From assembly GCF_040096185.1 (NCBI RefSeq), contig NZ_JBBMFF010000184.1, positions 1 through 12,456 of the forward strand: DNA of 12,456 bases. Direction: 5' to 3'. The DNA comes from JAZOXB01 sp040096185. GTDB taxonomy: Bacteria > Bacillota > Clostridia > Oscillospirales > Oscillospiraceae. A program made the translations under genes and the position numbers. How positions within the stretch are numbered: the stretch's first letter is position 1; every line of letters begins with the position of its first letter. The notes under the pieces were generated by a model that was given only the letters and a program-made list of their open reading frames with translations, ran no database searches and was not told the DNA's origin. This document shows positions 1 to 6,531 of this stretch, in pieces.

Positions 1-438
1 ATGAACAAGATGCAGAAGCGCGGACTTCCTCTGGATTTTCCGACCATGCAGGCAAATATCATGGATGTTGCCGGTGTTCGTGTGATCTGCTCTTTCGAAG
101 AGGATGTGTTCTTTTTGGCAAAGTGCTTAAAAGGACAGTCTGACATTGAAATTATCACAGAGAAAGACTACATTTCACACCCCAAGCCAAATGGATATCG
201 CAGTCTGCACCTGACGATCCGGTTGCCGGTATTCTTTGCAGAAAAAGAGGTCCATGTGCCAGTGGAGATACAACTCCGTACAATCGCGATGGACTTCTGG
301 GCAAGCCTTGAGCATACCATCCGCTATAAGAAAAACTTGCCGATAAATACTGAAATCGAAACTGAGCTGAAAGAGTGCGCCGATTCCAGCAGAGAGTGGG
401 ACACCAAAATGGAAAGATTATTGCATTTGATGCGCTAA
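1..438 (+). CDS. relQ: Small alarmone synthetase, RelA/SpoT-type GTP pyrophosphokinase (5' partial)
   Basis: Makes (p)ppGpp by moving pyrophosphate from ATP to GTP/GDP; a cytoplasmic stringent-response enzyme. The 145 visible residues match the synthetase core of RelQ/YjbM proteins. DVAGVRVIC (about 22-30) is followed by KDYISHPKPNGYRSLHL (about 55-71), which holds the substrate-binding Lys/Tyr/Arg/Ser block. Then come VEIQLRTIAMDFWASLEH (about 88-105) and a charged helical C-terminus. No HD hydrolase, TGS or ACT domain follows, so it is not a long Rel. Family members run about 210-260 residues with roughly 50-60 residues before the DVAGVRVIC block, so the ATG at base 1 is probably an internal methionine and the gene begins outside the window. 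The C-terminus is a little short for the family. Base composition is more AT-rich than the genes to the right. Confidence 0.88.
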   Translation: MNKMQKRGLPLDFPTMQANIMDVAGVRVICSFEEDVFFLAKCLKGQSDIEIITEKDYISHPKPNGYRSLHLTIRLPVFFAEKEVHVPVEIQLRTIAMDFWASLEHTIRYKKNLPINTEIETELKECADSSREWDTKMERLLHLMR

Positions 439-462
439 AAATGCTAATTTGGAGTTCTTTTA

Positions 463-552
463 TGTTGTGCATCAAACTGCACCCCCTAACATCGAAAATG
501 CACCCCCCTAAAATCAAAAATGCACCCCCTCCAAACCGTAATTGCACCCCCT
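463..552. repeat. Four direct repeats TGCACCCCC(C)T, 21-22 bp period; probable IS21-type element end
   Basis: The core TGCACCCCCT starts at 478, 499 (with one extra C), 521 and 543, so spacings are 21, 22 and 22 bp, about two helical turns. The spacers are A-rich and partly similar (ATCGAAAA, AAATCAAAAA). A TG dinucleotide at 463 just outside the ladder (TGTTGTGCATC) could be the terminal TG of an insertion sequence. IS21-family ends are known to carry several short repeats that bind the IstA transposase, and C-rich repeats of this style occur there. No istA or istB frame follows, so this would be an orphan end. The repeat geometry is directly visible; the IS21 assignment is inference. Confidence 0.5.
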
Positions 553-660
553 TAACGGGTTTCTATCAAAATTAGAGTCATTTGCCAAACAAGGTTCGGA
601 CGAACACCTATTTCTTCAGCGGCGGCTTTGCCGTGAAATGTTCGCTCTGATCCACAACAG

Positions 661-703
661 AAAAGCGCCGTCTTGGGAGGAAACCCGAGACGGCGCTTTT
701 TTT
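661..703 (+). terminator. Strong intrinsic terminator (possibly bidirectional)
   Basis: A 13-bp perfect stem (661-673 with 688-700) extends through one G-U pair and GGG/CCC to a 6-nt AGGAAA loop. A run of seven Ts (697-703) overlaps the stem base. The left arm starts with four As, giving a weaker T-run on the minus strand, so it may work in both directions. On the + strand it would end transcription from the alarmone synthetase or from a lost element gene. It argues against transcription entering the carbohydrate-binding gene from the left. Confidence 0.82.
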
Positions 704-720
704 CGCTATTCATACAAAGC

Positions 721-750
721 GAAGCCCGTCTCGGCAGAGAGACGGGCTTC
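721..750. repeat. Perfect 12-bp inverted repeat
   Basis: GAAGCCCGTCTC at 721-732 and its exact reverse complement at 739-750 enclose a 6-nt loop. No T-run follows on either strand. It lies 18 bp after the end of the terminator T-run and about 30 bp from the putative minus-strand stop at 782-784, so it could be an auxiliary 3' hairpin for a minus-strand gene. Confidence 0.6.
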
Positions 751-781
751 GGTGTGCCACGCGGATTACGTTGGGATGTTT

Positions 782-886
782 TCAGCGCACGACTCGACCG
801 GAGCCGTCGCCGCTGATCAGCTGATACACCTCATCCGGCATAGAAAGGTTGAAGTCAAATTCGATCGAGTGCTTCAGGCAGGAGGC
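782..886 (-). pseudogene. Possible C-terminal remnant of an unidentified minus-strand gene
   Basis: Reading the minus strand from about 886 to the TGA at 782-784 gives a plausible protein tail: SCLKHSIEFDFNLSMP, then DEVYQLISGDGSGRVVR, then stop. It is followed in the right direction by two hairpins (750-721, then 703-661), the layout expected at a gene's 3' end. I do not recognise the family. The same minus frame stays open further right, but there it is antisense to the carbohydrate-binding gene and is probably only a shadow. The alternative is chance: this frame is codon-aligned with the + frame, which favours antisense openness. Confidence 0.25.
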
Positions 887-2155
887 ACCGAAGCCGTCAC
901 CGAGACCGCCGCATCCGTCACCGATGCACAAACTGCCTTCACCTTTACCGACAGCGGCATCAACGTAGAAGGCAGCAGCGACGGCTACGAGTGCAACGGT
1001 ACGGTGCTGACGATCGATGCCGCTGGTACTTACCTGCTCTCCGGCTCGTGTACGGACGGCTCAGTTAAAATTAAGAAGGGCACAACCGGTGTGAGGCTGA
1101 TCCTGTGCGGTCTGAGCCTGACAAGCGCCGACACTGCGCCGATCACCTGCAACAAATCGAGCGAAGTCGTCATCGTCGCCGCAGACGGAACGGAAAATGT
1201 CCTGACCGACGCCGCCGCGAACAATGATGAATCGAATTCCGGCAACGAAAACGCCGAAAATGCCGTCATCAAATGCAAGGACGGCTCGGCCGTCACCCTC
1301 TGCGGCGCCGGGACGCTAACACTCAACGCCTACGGCAAAAACGGCATCAAGTCCGGCGCGACCACCGCAGAGGAAGGCGAAGCCTCCCTCACCATCCGCG
1401 AGCTGACGCTGAACATCAATGCCTCCGTCAATGACGCAATCAATGCCGAGCAGTATCTCGCCGTCGAAAGCGACACGCTGAACCTCGCTACCGCAGACGT
1501 TGCGCTGCACTGCGATCTGATCATGGACATCGGCGCAGAAGGAACGGATGGTCCGACGATTGCCATTGCAGAGGCCTGCGAGGGCATCGAGGCCGCGGCG
1601 CTGAGCATCCGCTCAGGCGATATCAGCATTGTCTGCACGGACGATTGCCTGAACGCAGCAAATTCCGATCTTGCAAACTATGATTTCGCCATCAATATCT
1701 CCGGCGGCACAATTGTCGCCTACACCACAGCGGGCGACGGCTTTGATTCCAACGGCAGCCTGACCATCTCCGGCGGCAATGTGACCGTATGGAGCGGCGG
1801 CAATGCCGACAACCAGCCCCTCGATGCCGACGGCACCATCGCCATCACCGGCGGCACGGTGCTCGCCGCAGGCAGCAGCGCCGGGATGGGCATGAATCTC
1901 AGCACCACGCAGGCCTACGTCATCTTCGGCTCTGCCGGGATAAGTGGCATGGGCAATATGTGCGGCCAGCCCGGTAGCTTTGGCGGCATGCAGCCCCCGC
2001 AGAACGGCGGCCAGCCCAAGAGCGATTCCAAAGTGAGCGGCAATTTCCAGCCGAGTGATGATTTCCGGCCCGGTGACATGACCTCCAACAATATTTCCGC
2101 CGCAACGGCCACCGCGCAGGCCGGCAGCGACAACAGCTCCGGTAACGCAATATAA
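878..2155 (+). pseudogene. Carbohydrate-binding domain protein (DUF4353/Cthe_2159 type), 5' end missing
   Basis: The frame encodes a Ser/Thr/Gly/Asn-rich repetitive protein typical of secreted parallel beta-helix carbohydrate-binding proteins of Clostridia (Cthe_2159-like). Visible family features are a start like FTFTDSGINVEGSSDGYECNG, TYLLSGSCTDGSVKI, the ADGTENVLTD turn, NDAINAEQYLAV, GDISIVCTDDCLNAAN, and repeated ISGGTIVAYTTAGDGFDSNG and ISGGNVTVWSGG rungs. A Gly/Met/Pro/Gln-rich tail (about 1930-2150) follows and may lie in the cell wall or be exposed. Normal members start with a signal peptide or lipobox. Here the sequence becomes family-like at GGTEAV (881), as if just after a lipobox Cys, and everything upstream is unrelated. 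The open frame extends back to an ATG at 542, but that part spans a terminator. No ribosome binding site precedes the in-frame ATG at 776. Probably a truncated, non-exported remnant. Confidence 0.72.
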
Positions 2156-2192
2156 TCAAAGCGTGCCCGTCAAAAACTGGTGTCAGAAAAAG

Positions 2193-2227
2193 CGATTGGT
2201 GTCAGGCACATTGCCTGACACCAATCG
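2193..2227. repeat. 16-bp palindrome, REP-like; possible bidirectional terminator
   Basis: CGATTGGTGTCAGGCA (2193-2208) and its perfect complement (2212-2227) flank a 3-nt loop. The pairing can extend by a G-T pair and two A-T pairs into the TTT at 2228-2230. The half-site TGGTGTCAG is also present upstream as a direct repeat (2178-2186). It sits between the convergent carbohydrate-binding gene (ends 2155) and the kinase gene (ends 2257), so it is well placed to stop transcription from both sides. The GTCAGGCA...TGCCTGAC form resembles REP palindromes mobilised by RAYT transposases, which is inference. Confidence 0.6.
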
Positions 2228-2256
2228 TTTGCTTACAGCCACCCCTGTGAGGAGGC

Positions 2257-3195
2257 TCAGAGGGTGTACTGCGGATAGGTTTTTTTAAACAGGGCGTCGA
2301 TAGGCTCCTTCTCCGTTGCGGCATAGTCGGAGGTGCGTGTGACGCAAATGGCCGAGGCACACTGTGCATAGCAGACCGACTTTTCAAGGCTCCAATCCTG
2401 CGCCAGCGAGGCCAGCAGCGCACCGGCAAAGGTGTCGCCCGCGCCGCCGGTATCAACCGTCTTCATGGGAATGCCGGGGAAATAACGTTTTTCCTTGTGG
2501 GTGACCAAAACCGTGCCCTTTTCGCCGAGGGTGATGATGACTGCCTCGCGCACGCCCTTGTCCAGCAGCACCTGCGCCGCAGCATAGGCCGTTTCGGTGT
2601 CTGTCACGGGAAGACCGGTCAGCGACTGTGCCTCGCACTCGTTCGGCTTGATGATGGAGATATAGGGATACAGCGTCTCGTCGATCGGCGCGGCCGGCGC
2701 GGGGTCGAGCATCGTCCGCACGCCAAGTGAGGCCGCAACGCGGATGGCATGGTCGACTGTTTCAAGCGGTACCTCCAGCTGCGCGCCGAGAATTTTTGCG
2801 CCGCGGATGGTTTCGTAGAGGCAGTCGACGTCGCTGCAGGTGACCTGCCCGTTTGCACCGGGCACAACGACAATTTTGTTTTGCCCTGCTTCGTCAAGGA
2901 AAATACCTGCACTGCCGGTCGGCGTTGTCTCATCGAGGTAGACAAAGTCCGTGTGGATGCCGAGGTCGGCATACATCTGCTTTTGCGCGCGGCCGTGCGC
3001 ATCGTTACCCAGCCGCTCCAGCAGGAACACGTCACCGCCGAGCTTCTGCGCAACAACGGCCTGTCCCGAGCCCTTTCCGCCGACGACGATGTGATAATCG
3101 TCGCCGATCAGCGTCTCACCGCGGGCAGGCAGCTCCGGCGAGGTGAAGACGTGGCAAACGCTGCAGCTCCCAAGCACCACAACTCGGTTGTTCAT
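2257..3195 (-). CDS. PfkB/ribokinase-family sugar kinase, divergent substrate site
   Basis: ATP-dependent kinase that phosphorylates a hydroxyl of a sugar or sugar-like substrate in the cytoplasm. At 312 residues it is the usual ribokinase length. Landmarks are VVVLGS (5-10), GGKGSGQAVVA (39-49, PfkB signature 1), QLE (139-141), DPAPA (164-168), KPNECEAQSLTG (183-194), ITLGEKG (221-227, nucleotide binding) and DTGGAGDTFAGAL (248-260, signature 2, catalytic base D254). It aligns end to end with E. coli RbsK, but three ribose contacts differ: RbsK N14, D16 and N46 correspond to S12, C14 and G44. E141 and D254 are kept. The substrate may therefore not be ribose. The start is set by GGGAGGG about 6 nt before the ATG. 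It follows the lyase gene by 15 bp and is the last gene of the operon. Confidence 0.9.
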   Translation of the reverse strand: MNNRVVVLGSCSVCHVFTSPELPARGETLIGDDYHIVVGGKGSGQAVVAQKLGGDVFLLERLGNDAHGRAQKQMYADLGIHTDFVYLDETTPTGSAGIFLDEAGQNKIVVVPGANGQVTCSDVDCLYETIRGAKILGAQLEVPLETVDHAIRVAASLGVRTMLDPAPAAPIDETLYPYISIIKPNECEAQSLTGLPVTDTETAYAAAQVLLDKGVREAVIITLGEKGTVLVTHKEKRYFPGIPMKTVDTGGAGDTFAGALLASLAQDWSLEKSVCYAQCASAICVTRTSDYAATEKEPIDALFKKTYPQYTL

Positions 3196-3210
3196 CTGTC
3201 TTCCCTCCCG

Positions 3211-4104
3211 TCAGATGAGCTTCATTTCCTGAAGCCCTGCTTTGATGATTGCCTTCTGTTCGTCCGTTACGTACGTCATGTTGTGCGGCATTCTCGTCCC
3301 ATGGAAGGGCATGTCCAGAAGCTCGCAGGCATAGAAATAGCCGTTCATGTCCGACGCAGTCTTCAGGAGCTTACGCACCTTCATAGAAAATTTCTGCGCC
3401 TGCATTGCGCCAATGGGGTCGTCGTTGTACCACGCGTCGGTGATGGCAAGGATGACCTTCGGGAAGGGCACGGACGTGGCCGAGATCACACCCACGCCGC
3501 CGACGGCCAGCATCGGCAGCGTCAGCGCATCGCTGCCCGCGATACACTGGAAGTCCGGATAGTTCACCTGCAGCAGAAGATCCTGCAATGCGGAGATGTT
3601 CTGCGTGCTATCCTTGTAGCCCAGGACGTTCGGGTGGGCGTTGGCAATCCGTGCAACCGTCCGCGGCGACATGGTATTGCCGGTTTGGGGGACATTATAA
3701 ATATACGTCGGATAGTCCTCCGGGATGACCTCGTCAAAGAATTCCACCAGTGCCTGCTCGGTGTACGGGAAGACCGACGGCTGCGAGATGCAAACCGCGT
3801 CCACGCCGATGTCCATATAATCCTGCACAAGCTGCTTGGCGTTTTTGATGGAGTCCTCCATAACGTTCATCATGACCGGAACGCGGCCGGCCGCAGCGTT
3901 GCACAGCTCCTCGCCGACACGGCGCTTTTCCTCCATGGTCAGCAGGTACGTCTGCGTCGAAAGTCCTCCCATAAACAGGCCGTCGATGCCGTTTTTGATC
4001 TGAAACTCCACCATTTTCCGCACAGGGCCGAAATCCAGCTCCTGATTGGGCTGATACGCGACCATGATCTCGCTGATACTTCCGTCAAATTTTTTCTTTC
4101 TCAT
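3211..4104 (-). CDS. DHDPS/N-acetylneuraminate lyase superfamily protein (class I aldolase type)
   Basis: A 297-residue TIM barrel expected to cleave, condense or dehydrate a 2-oxo acid through a Schiff base. The catalytic pair is visible: Tyr136 in YNVPQ and Lys164 in GYKDST. The substrate-recognition motif GGSTGE or GTTGE reads GGLSTQ (46-51), so the conserved glutamate and glycine are lost. The Arg after YNVPS that holds the substrate carboxylate in true DHDPS is also absent (YNVPQTG). It is therefore unlikely to be DapA of lysine synthesis and more likely a sugar-acid or keto-acid lyase or dehydratase. The start ATG is preceded by AAGGAAA, which directly follows the stop of the NTF2-like gene 12 bp upstream. 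The downstream kinase fits a catabolic pair in which one enzyme phosphorylates and the other splits. Confidence 0.88.
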   Translation of the reverse strand: MRKKKFDGSISEIMVAYQPNQELDFGPVRKMVEFQIKNGIDGLFMGGLSTQTYLLTMEEKRRVGEELCNAAAGRVPVMMNVMEDSIKNAKQLVQDYMDIGVDAVCISQPSVFPYTEQALVEFFDEVIPEDYPTYIYNVPQTGNTMSPRTVARIANAHPNVLGYKDSTQNISALQDLLLQVNYPDFQCIAGSDALTLPMLAVGGVGVISATSVPFPKVILAITDAWYNDDPIGAMQAQKFSMKVRKLLKTASDMNGYFYACELLDMPFHGTRMPHNMTYVTDEQKAIIKAGLQEMKLI

Positions 4105-4116
4105 ACGAATTTCCTT

Positions 4117-4506
4117 TCATTTCGTCGGGCGGTCAACACAGCCATAGTAAAATACGGCTCTCTTCGCCGGGTCAAGGCGCAGCGTCACATTCGGGGTAAG
4201 CTCGATGGCCTCGCCCGCCTTGTTCTTCGCGCGCCATGTGATCTCCGAGAAGATCACGATCGCGTCCGCATCCTCAGTAACCTTGATGCTGTGAATGCAG
4301 TGCTCCCCGCAAAAGTCGCGGCACTGGGCGGCATACCACCGCTCAAACCCGGCCATATCCAGCGGGTTGTTCGGAAAATCGACCACAAGCCCCTCGCCCA
4401 CGGTCAGTCTGGCCAGCTCGGAAAACGGCGCCTTGCCGTCGATCTTGCGATACCAGTCACGCAGAAACGCTTCGCCGAAGGCCGTTGTCTCTGTCATATT
4501 GTTCAA
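4117..4506 (-). CDS. NTF2/SnoaL-like small protein, TTG start
   Basis: A 129-residue protein with the alpha+beta layout of the NTF2/SnoaL-like cone fold: N-terminal helices (AFGEAFLRDWYRKIDG), a segment like FPNNPLDMAGFERWYAAQCRDF, then alternating strands (IHSIKVTEDADAIVIFSEITWRA and ELTPNVTLRLDP). Members act as isomerases, cyclases, hydrolases or ligand-binding proteins; the reaction here cannot be read from the sequence. AGAGGTG lies 7 nt before a TTG at 4506 but 16 nt before the first ATG (4497), so TTG is the better start. It lies 17 bp after the second permease and 12 bp before the lyase, so it is probably translated from the same mRNA and may act on the imported substrate or a pathway intermediate. 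Confidence 0.75.
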   Translation of the reverse strand: MNNMTETTAFGEAFLRDWYRKIDGKAPFSELARLTVGEGLVVDFPNNPLDMAGFERWYAAQCRDFCGEHCIHSIKVTEDADAIVIFSEITWRAKNKAGEAIELTPNVTLRLDPAKRAVFYYGCVDRPTK

Positions 4507-4513
4507 TGCTCTG

Positions 4514-4520
4514 CACCTCT
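4514..4520 (-). promoter_or_regulatory. Ribosome binding site selecting a TTG start
   Basis: AGAGGTG on the minus strand is 7 nt from the TTG at 4504-4506. It decides the start of the NTF2-like gene over the ATG nine bases downstream. Confidence 0.55.
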
Positions 4521-4523
4521 TTT

Positions 4524-5456
4524 TTAGCTGTCCTCTGGAGAGAACGGAATGGTCATGGCCTCCGGGCCGGTCACGCCCTTCTTACGGTTGGCGATGGATA
4601 CGATGACCAGAACGATCACCGTGGCCAAATAAGGCAGCATTTTCAGCAGCACCGGAGAAACTGCGATGCTGATGGCCTGCAGCTGGTAGGCCAGCGCCTC
4701 CATGCCGCCGAAAACATAGGCCGTGATCATCGCCGCCGAGGGCTTCCACATGGCGCAGGTCACGATGGCCAGAGCGATCCAGCCGCGGCCGCCGGTCATG
4801 TTCTCCGTCCACGTCGGGATCGTGCTGAGGATCAGGAAGGAGCCGCCGATGCCGGCCAGAAAGCCGCCGATCATGACATAAATATACCGCGTCCGGTTCA
4901 CGTTCACGCCGGTCGAGTACGCCGCCGAGGGATTTTCACCGCAGGCGCGCATCTTCAGGCCGATCTGTGTGCGGAACATAACAAAGCTCAGGACAATGAC
5001 CAGAGCATACGAAAGATAGACCAGCAGATTCTGGTTGAAGAAGATCTCGCCGAGATATGGAATGTCCGCCAGCAGCGGGATGCGGATGTTTTCCAGCACC
5101 TTGGGCGCGGCAATGCCGTTGTAGTCCTTGCCGACAAAGGCGCTGAAGCCCGCAGCAAAGATGTTCAGCGCAAGGCCGCAGATGACCTGATGCACTCTGC
5201 AGGTAATGGACAGAAACGCATGGATGAGCGCCAGCAGCGCGGCGCAGACGCCGCCCACGAGCACCGCCACAAAAAGGCTGCCCGAGGCGATGAGGGAAAT
5301 AAACGCCGTGACTGCGCCGAAGAGCATCATGCCGTCAAGGCCGAGGTTCAGCACACCGGCGCGCTGGTTCATGATCTCGCCCAGCGCCGTCAGGAGCAGC
5401 GGCGTGCCCTGCGCGACCGCAGCGGTCAGCGTGGCACGAAGGATGATATCAATCAT
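4524..5456 (-). CDS. ABC transporter permease 2 (NupQ/YufQ type)
   Basis: Inner-membrane permease of the BPD_transp_2 type found in BMP-dependent nucleoside-like importers. It has 310 residues from MIDIILRATL with about eight to ten hydrophobic segments. The family motif NLGLDGMMLFGAV lies at 37-49, and the coupling region is near MRACGENPSAAYSTGVNVNR, the loop that contacts the ATPase. An upstream in-frame extension exists, but the ATG at 5456 has AAGGAGG 7 nt before it and makes an 8-nt overlap (ATGATTGA) with the first permease, so I use it. It pairs with the adjacent permease as a heterodimer. The C-terminal ANRKKGVTGPEAM segment is cytoplasmic in style. Confidence 0.92.
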   Translation of the reverse strand: MIDIILRATLTAAVAQGTPLLLTALGEIMNQRAGVLNLGLDGMMLFGAVTAFISLIASGSLFVAVLVGGVCAALLALIHAFLSITCRVHQVICGLALNIFAAGFSAFVGKDYNGIAAPKVLENIRIPLLADIPYLGEIFFNQNLLVYLSYALVIVLSFVMFRTQIGLKMRACGENPSAAYSTGVNVNRTRYIYVMIGGFLAGIGGSFLILSTIPTWTENMTGGRGWIALAIVTCAMWKPSAAMITAYVFGGMEALAYQLQAISIAVSPVLLKMLPYLATVIVLVIVSIANRKKGVTGPEAMTIPFSPEDS

Positions 5457-6531
5457 TGCCGAGCCTCCTTTCCTTACGGACGATGCGATATTTGGTGAAC
5501 ATGCCGCCTGCTGCGACAAAAATCAAAATGGAGCCTTGGATCATCTGCACCGTCGAGACCGGCAGCCCGAGCTTTTGGATGGTATTGCCGCCCACCAGCA
5601 GACCGCCGAACAGGAACGACACCACGACGGCGGCCAGCGGATGGCACTGCGCCAGATACGCGATGGTCATACCAGACGAGCCGAGCTGTGAGGCAAAATT
5701 TGCCTGCAGGCGGTGTGTGATGCCGCAAATCTCAACCATGCCCGCAACGCCGGCGATACCGGCACTGAGGAACATCACCAGCAGGATGTTCCGGTTGACG
5801 GACATGCCTGCATAACGTGCGACCTTTTCCTTTGCGCCGATGAGCTTGATTTCAAAGCCCCAACGCGTTTTATAGATAACAAACCACAAAGCCAGCGCAA
5901 TCGCAAGGCCGATGATCAGGCCGGTGTGGATGCGCGTGCCGAAAAAGGTTGTCAGCTCGCCCGCAGACGGGATCTTTCTCGTGCGCGGGAAGGCAAAGCC
6001 TGTCGGGTCCTTCCACGGCCCCTGAATGAGCCATGCCACAAAGAATGTCGCTACATAGTTCAGCATCAGACAGGTGATGAGCTCGTTGACCTTCCATTTT
6101 ACCTTCAAAATGGCCGGAATGAGGCCGTAAATGCCCGCGCAGATAAACGCCGCAAGGAACGCCAACAGCACGGTTACAAACCGGCTGCACCCGTTAAGAT
6201 GCAGGACGACATAGGTCGCCGCAGCCGCACCGATGTGCAGCTGGCCCTCGCCGCCCGCGTTCCAGATCTGCATTTTAAACGCAAAGGCGACACCTACGGA
6301 GATGATCATCAGCGGGATCATCTTGACGACTGTCTCGCTCAGGCCGTAGGCCGAGCCAAACGCGCCCTCGAACATGACCGAGTAGACCTCGATGGAAGAT
6401 TCTCCGGAAATCAGCAGGAAGATTGCCGAAAACAGGAAGCCTGCAACAATGGAGGCAAGCGGAACGGCAAGCTTCGTCCAAAGCGGGACACTCAGCCGCT
6501 TTTCCAGTGTCAGATATCGTTGTTTACGCAT
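5449..6531 (-). CDS. ABC transporter permease 1 (NupP/YufP type)
   Basis: The larger partner permease, 360 residues from MRKQRYLTLEKR. It has a basic cytoplasmic N-terminus, a first membrane span around 23-41, the family motif NAGGEGQLHIGAAAA (91-105), further spans such as VTVLLAFLAAFICAGIYGLIPAI and LIIGLAIALALWFVIY, and a coupling-type loop (LIGAKEKVARYAGMSVNRN). The open frame begins 33 codons earlier inside the ATPase gene. The ATG at 6531 overlaps the ATPase stop by 8 nt (ATGCGTAA) and has GGTGAG just upstream, which indicates translational coupling. It forms the transmembrane pore with the second permease. Confidence 0.92.
   Translation of the reverse strand: MRKQRYLTLEKRLSVPLWTKLAVPLASIVAGFLFSAIFLLISGESSIEVYSVMFEGAFGSAYGLSETVVKMIPLMIISVGVAFAFKMQIWNAGGEGQLHIGAAAATYVVLHLNGCSRFVTVLLAFLAAFICAGIYGLIPAILKVKWKVNELITCLMLNYVATFFVAWLIQGPWKDPTGFAFPRTRKIPSAGELTTFFGTRIHTGLIIGLAIALALWFVIYKTRWGFEIKLIGAKEKVARYAGMSVNRNILLVMFLSAGIAGVAGMVEICGITHRLQANFASQLGSSGMTIAYLAQCHPLAAVVVSFLFGGLLVGGNTIQKLGLPVSTVQMIQGSILIFVAAGGMFTKYRIVRKERRLGND

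Larger units (their letters stand above)
439..877. other. Gene-poor junction region
   Basis: About 440 bases without a confident gene. From left to right it holds four TGCACCCCCT repeats (478-552), a strong intrinsic-terminator hairpin (661-703), a second perfect hairpin (721-750) and a possible minus-strand gene tail (782-886). A + frame is open across this region into the carbohydrate-binding gene. It runs through both hairpins, has no signal peptide and shows no recognisable family, so I do not treat it as coding. The mix of pieces suggests a recombination scar. Confidence 0.55.

Noticed and set aside
478..552. CRISPR array
   Set aside because: Repeats are only about 10 bp with 11-12 bp spacers that are themselves similar; no cas genes are nearby.
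3211..4104. DapA of lysine biosynthesis
   Set aside because: The DHDPS arginine and TGE motif are missing and the gene sits in a transporter operon, so only superfamily membership is claimed.
2749..4527. 592-codon open frame on the + strand
   Set aside because: It lies opposite the kinase, lyase and NTF2-like genes, is rich in His/Arg/Val without domains, and is a GC-driven antisense shadow.
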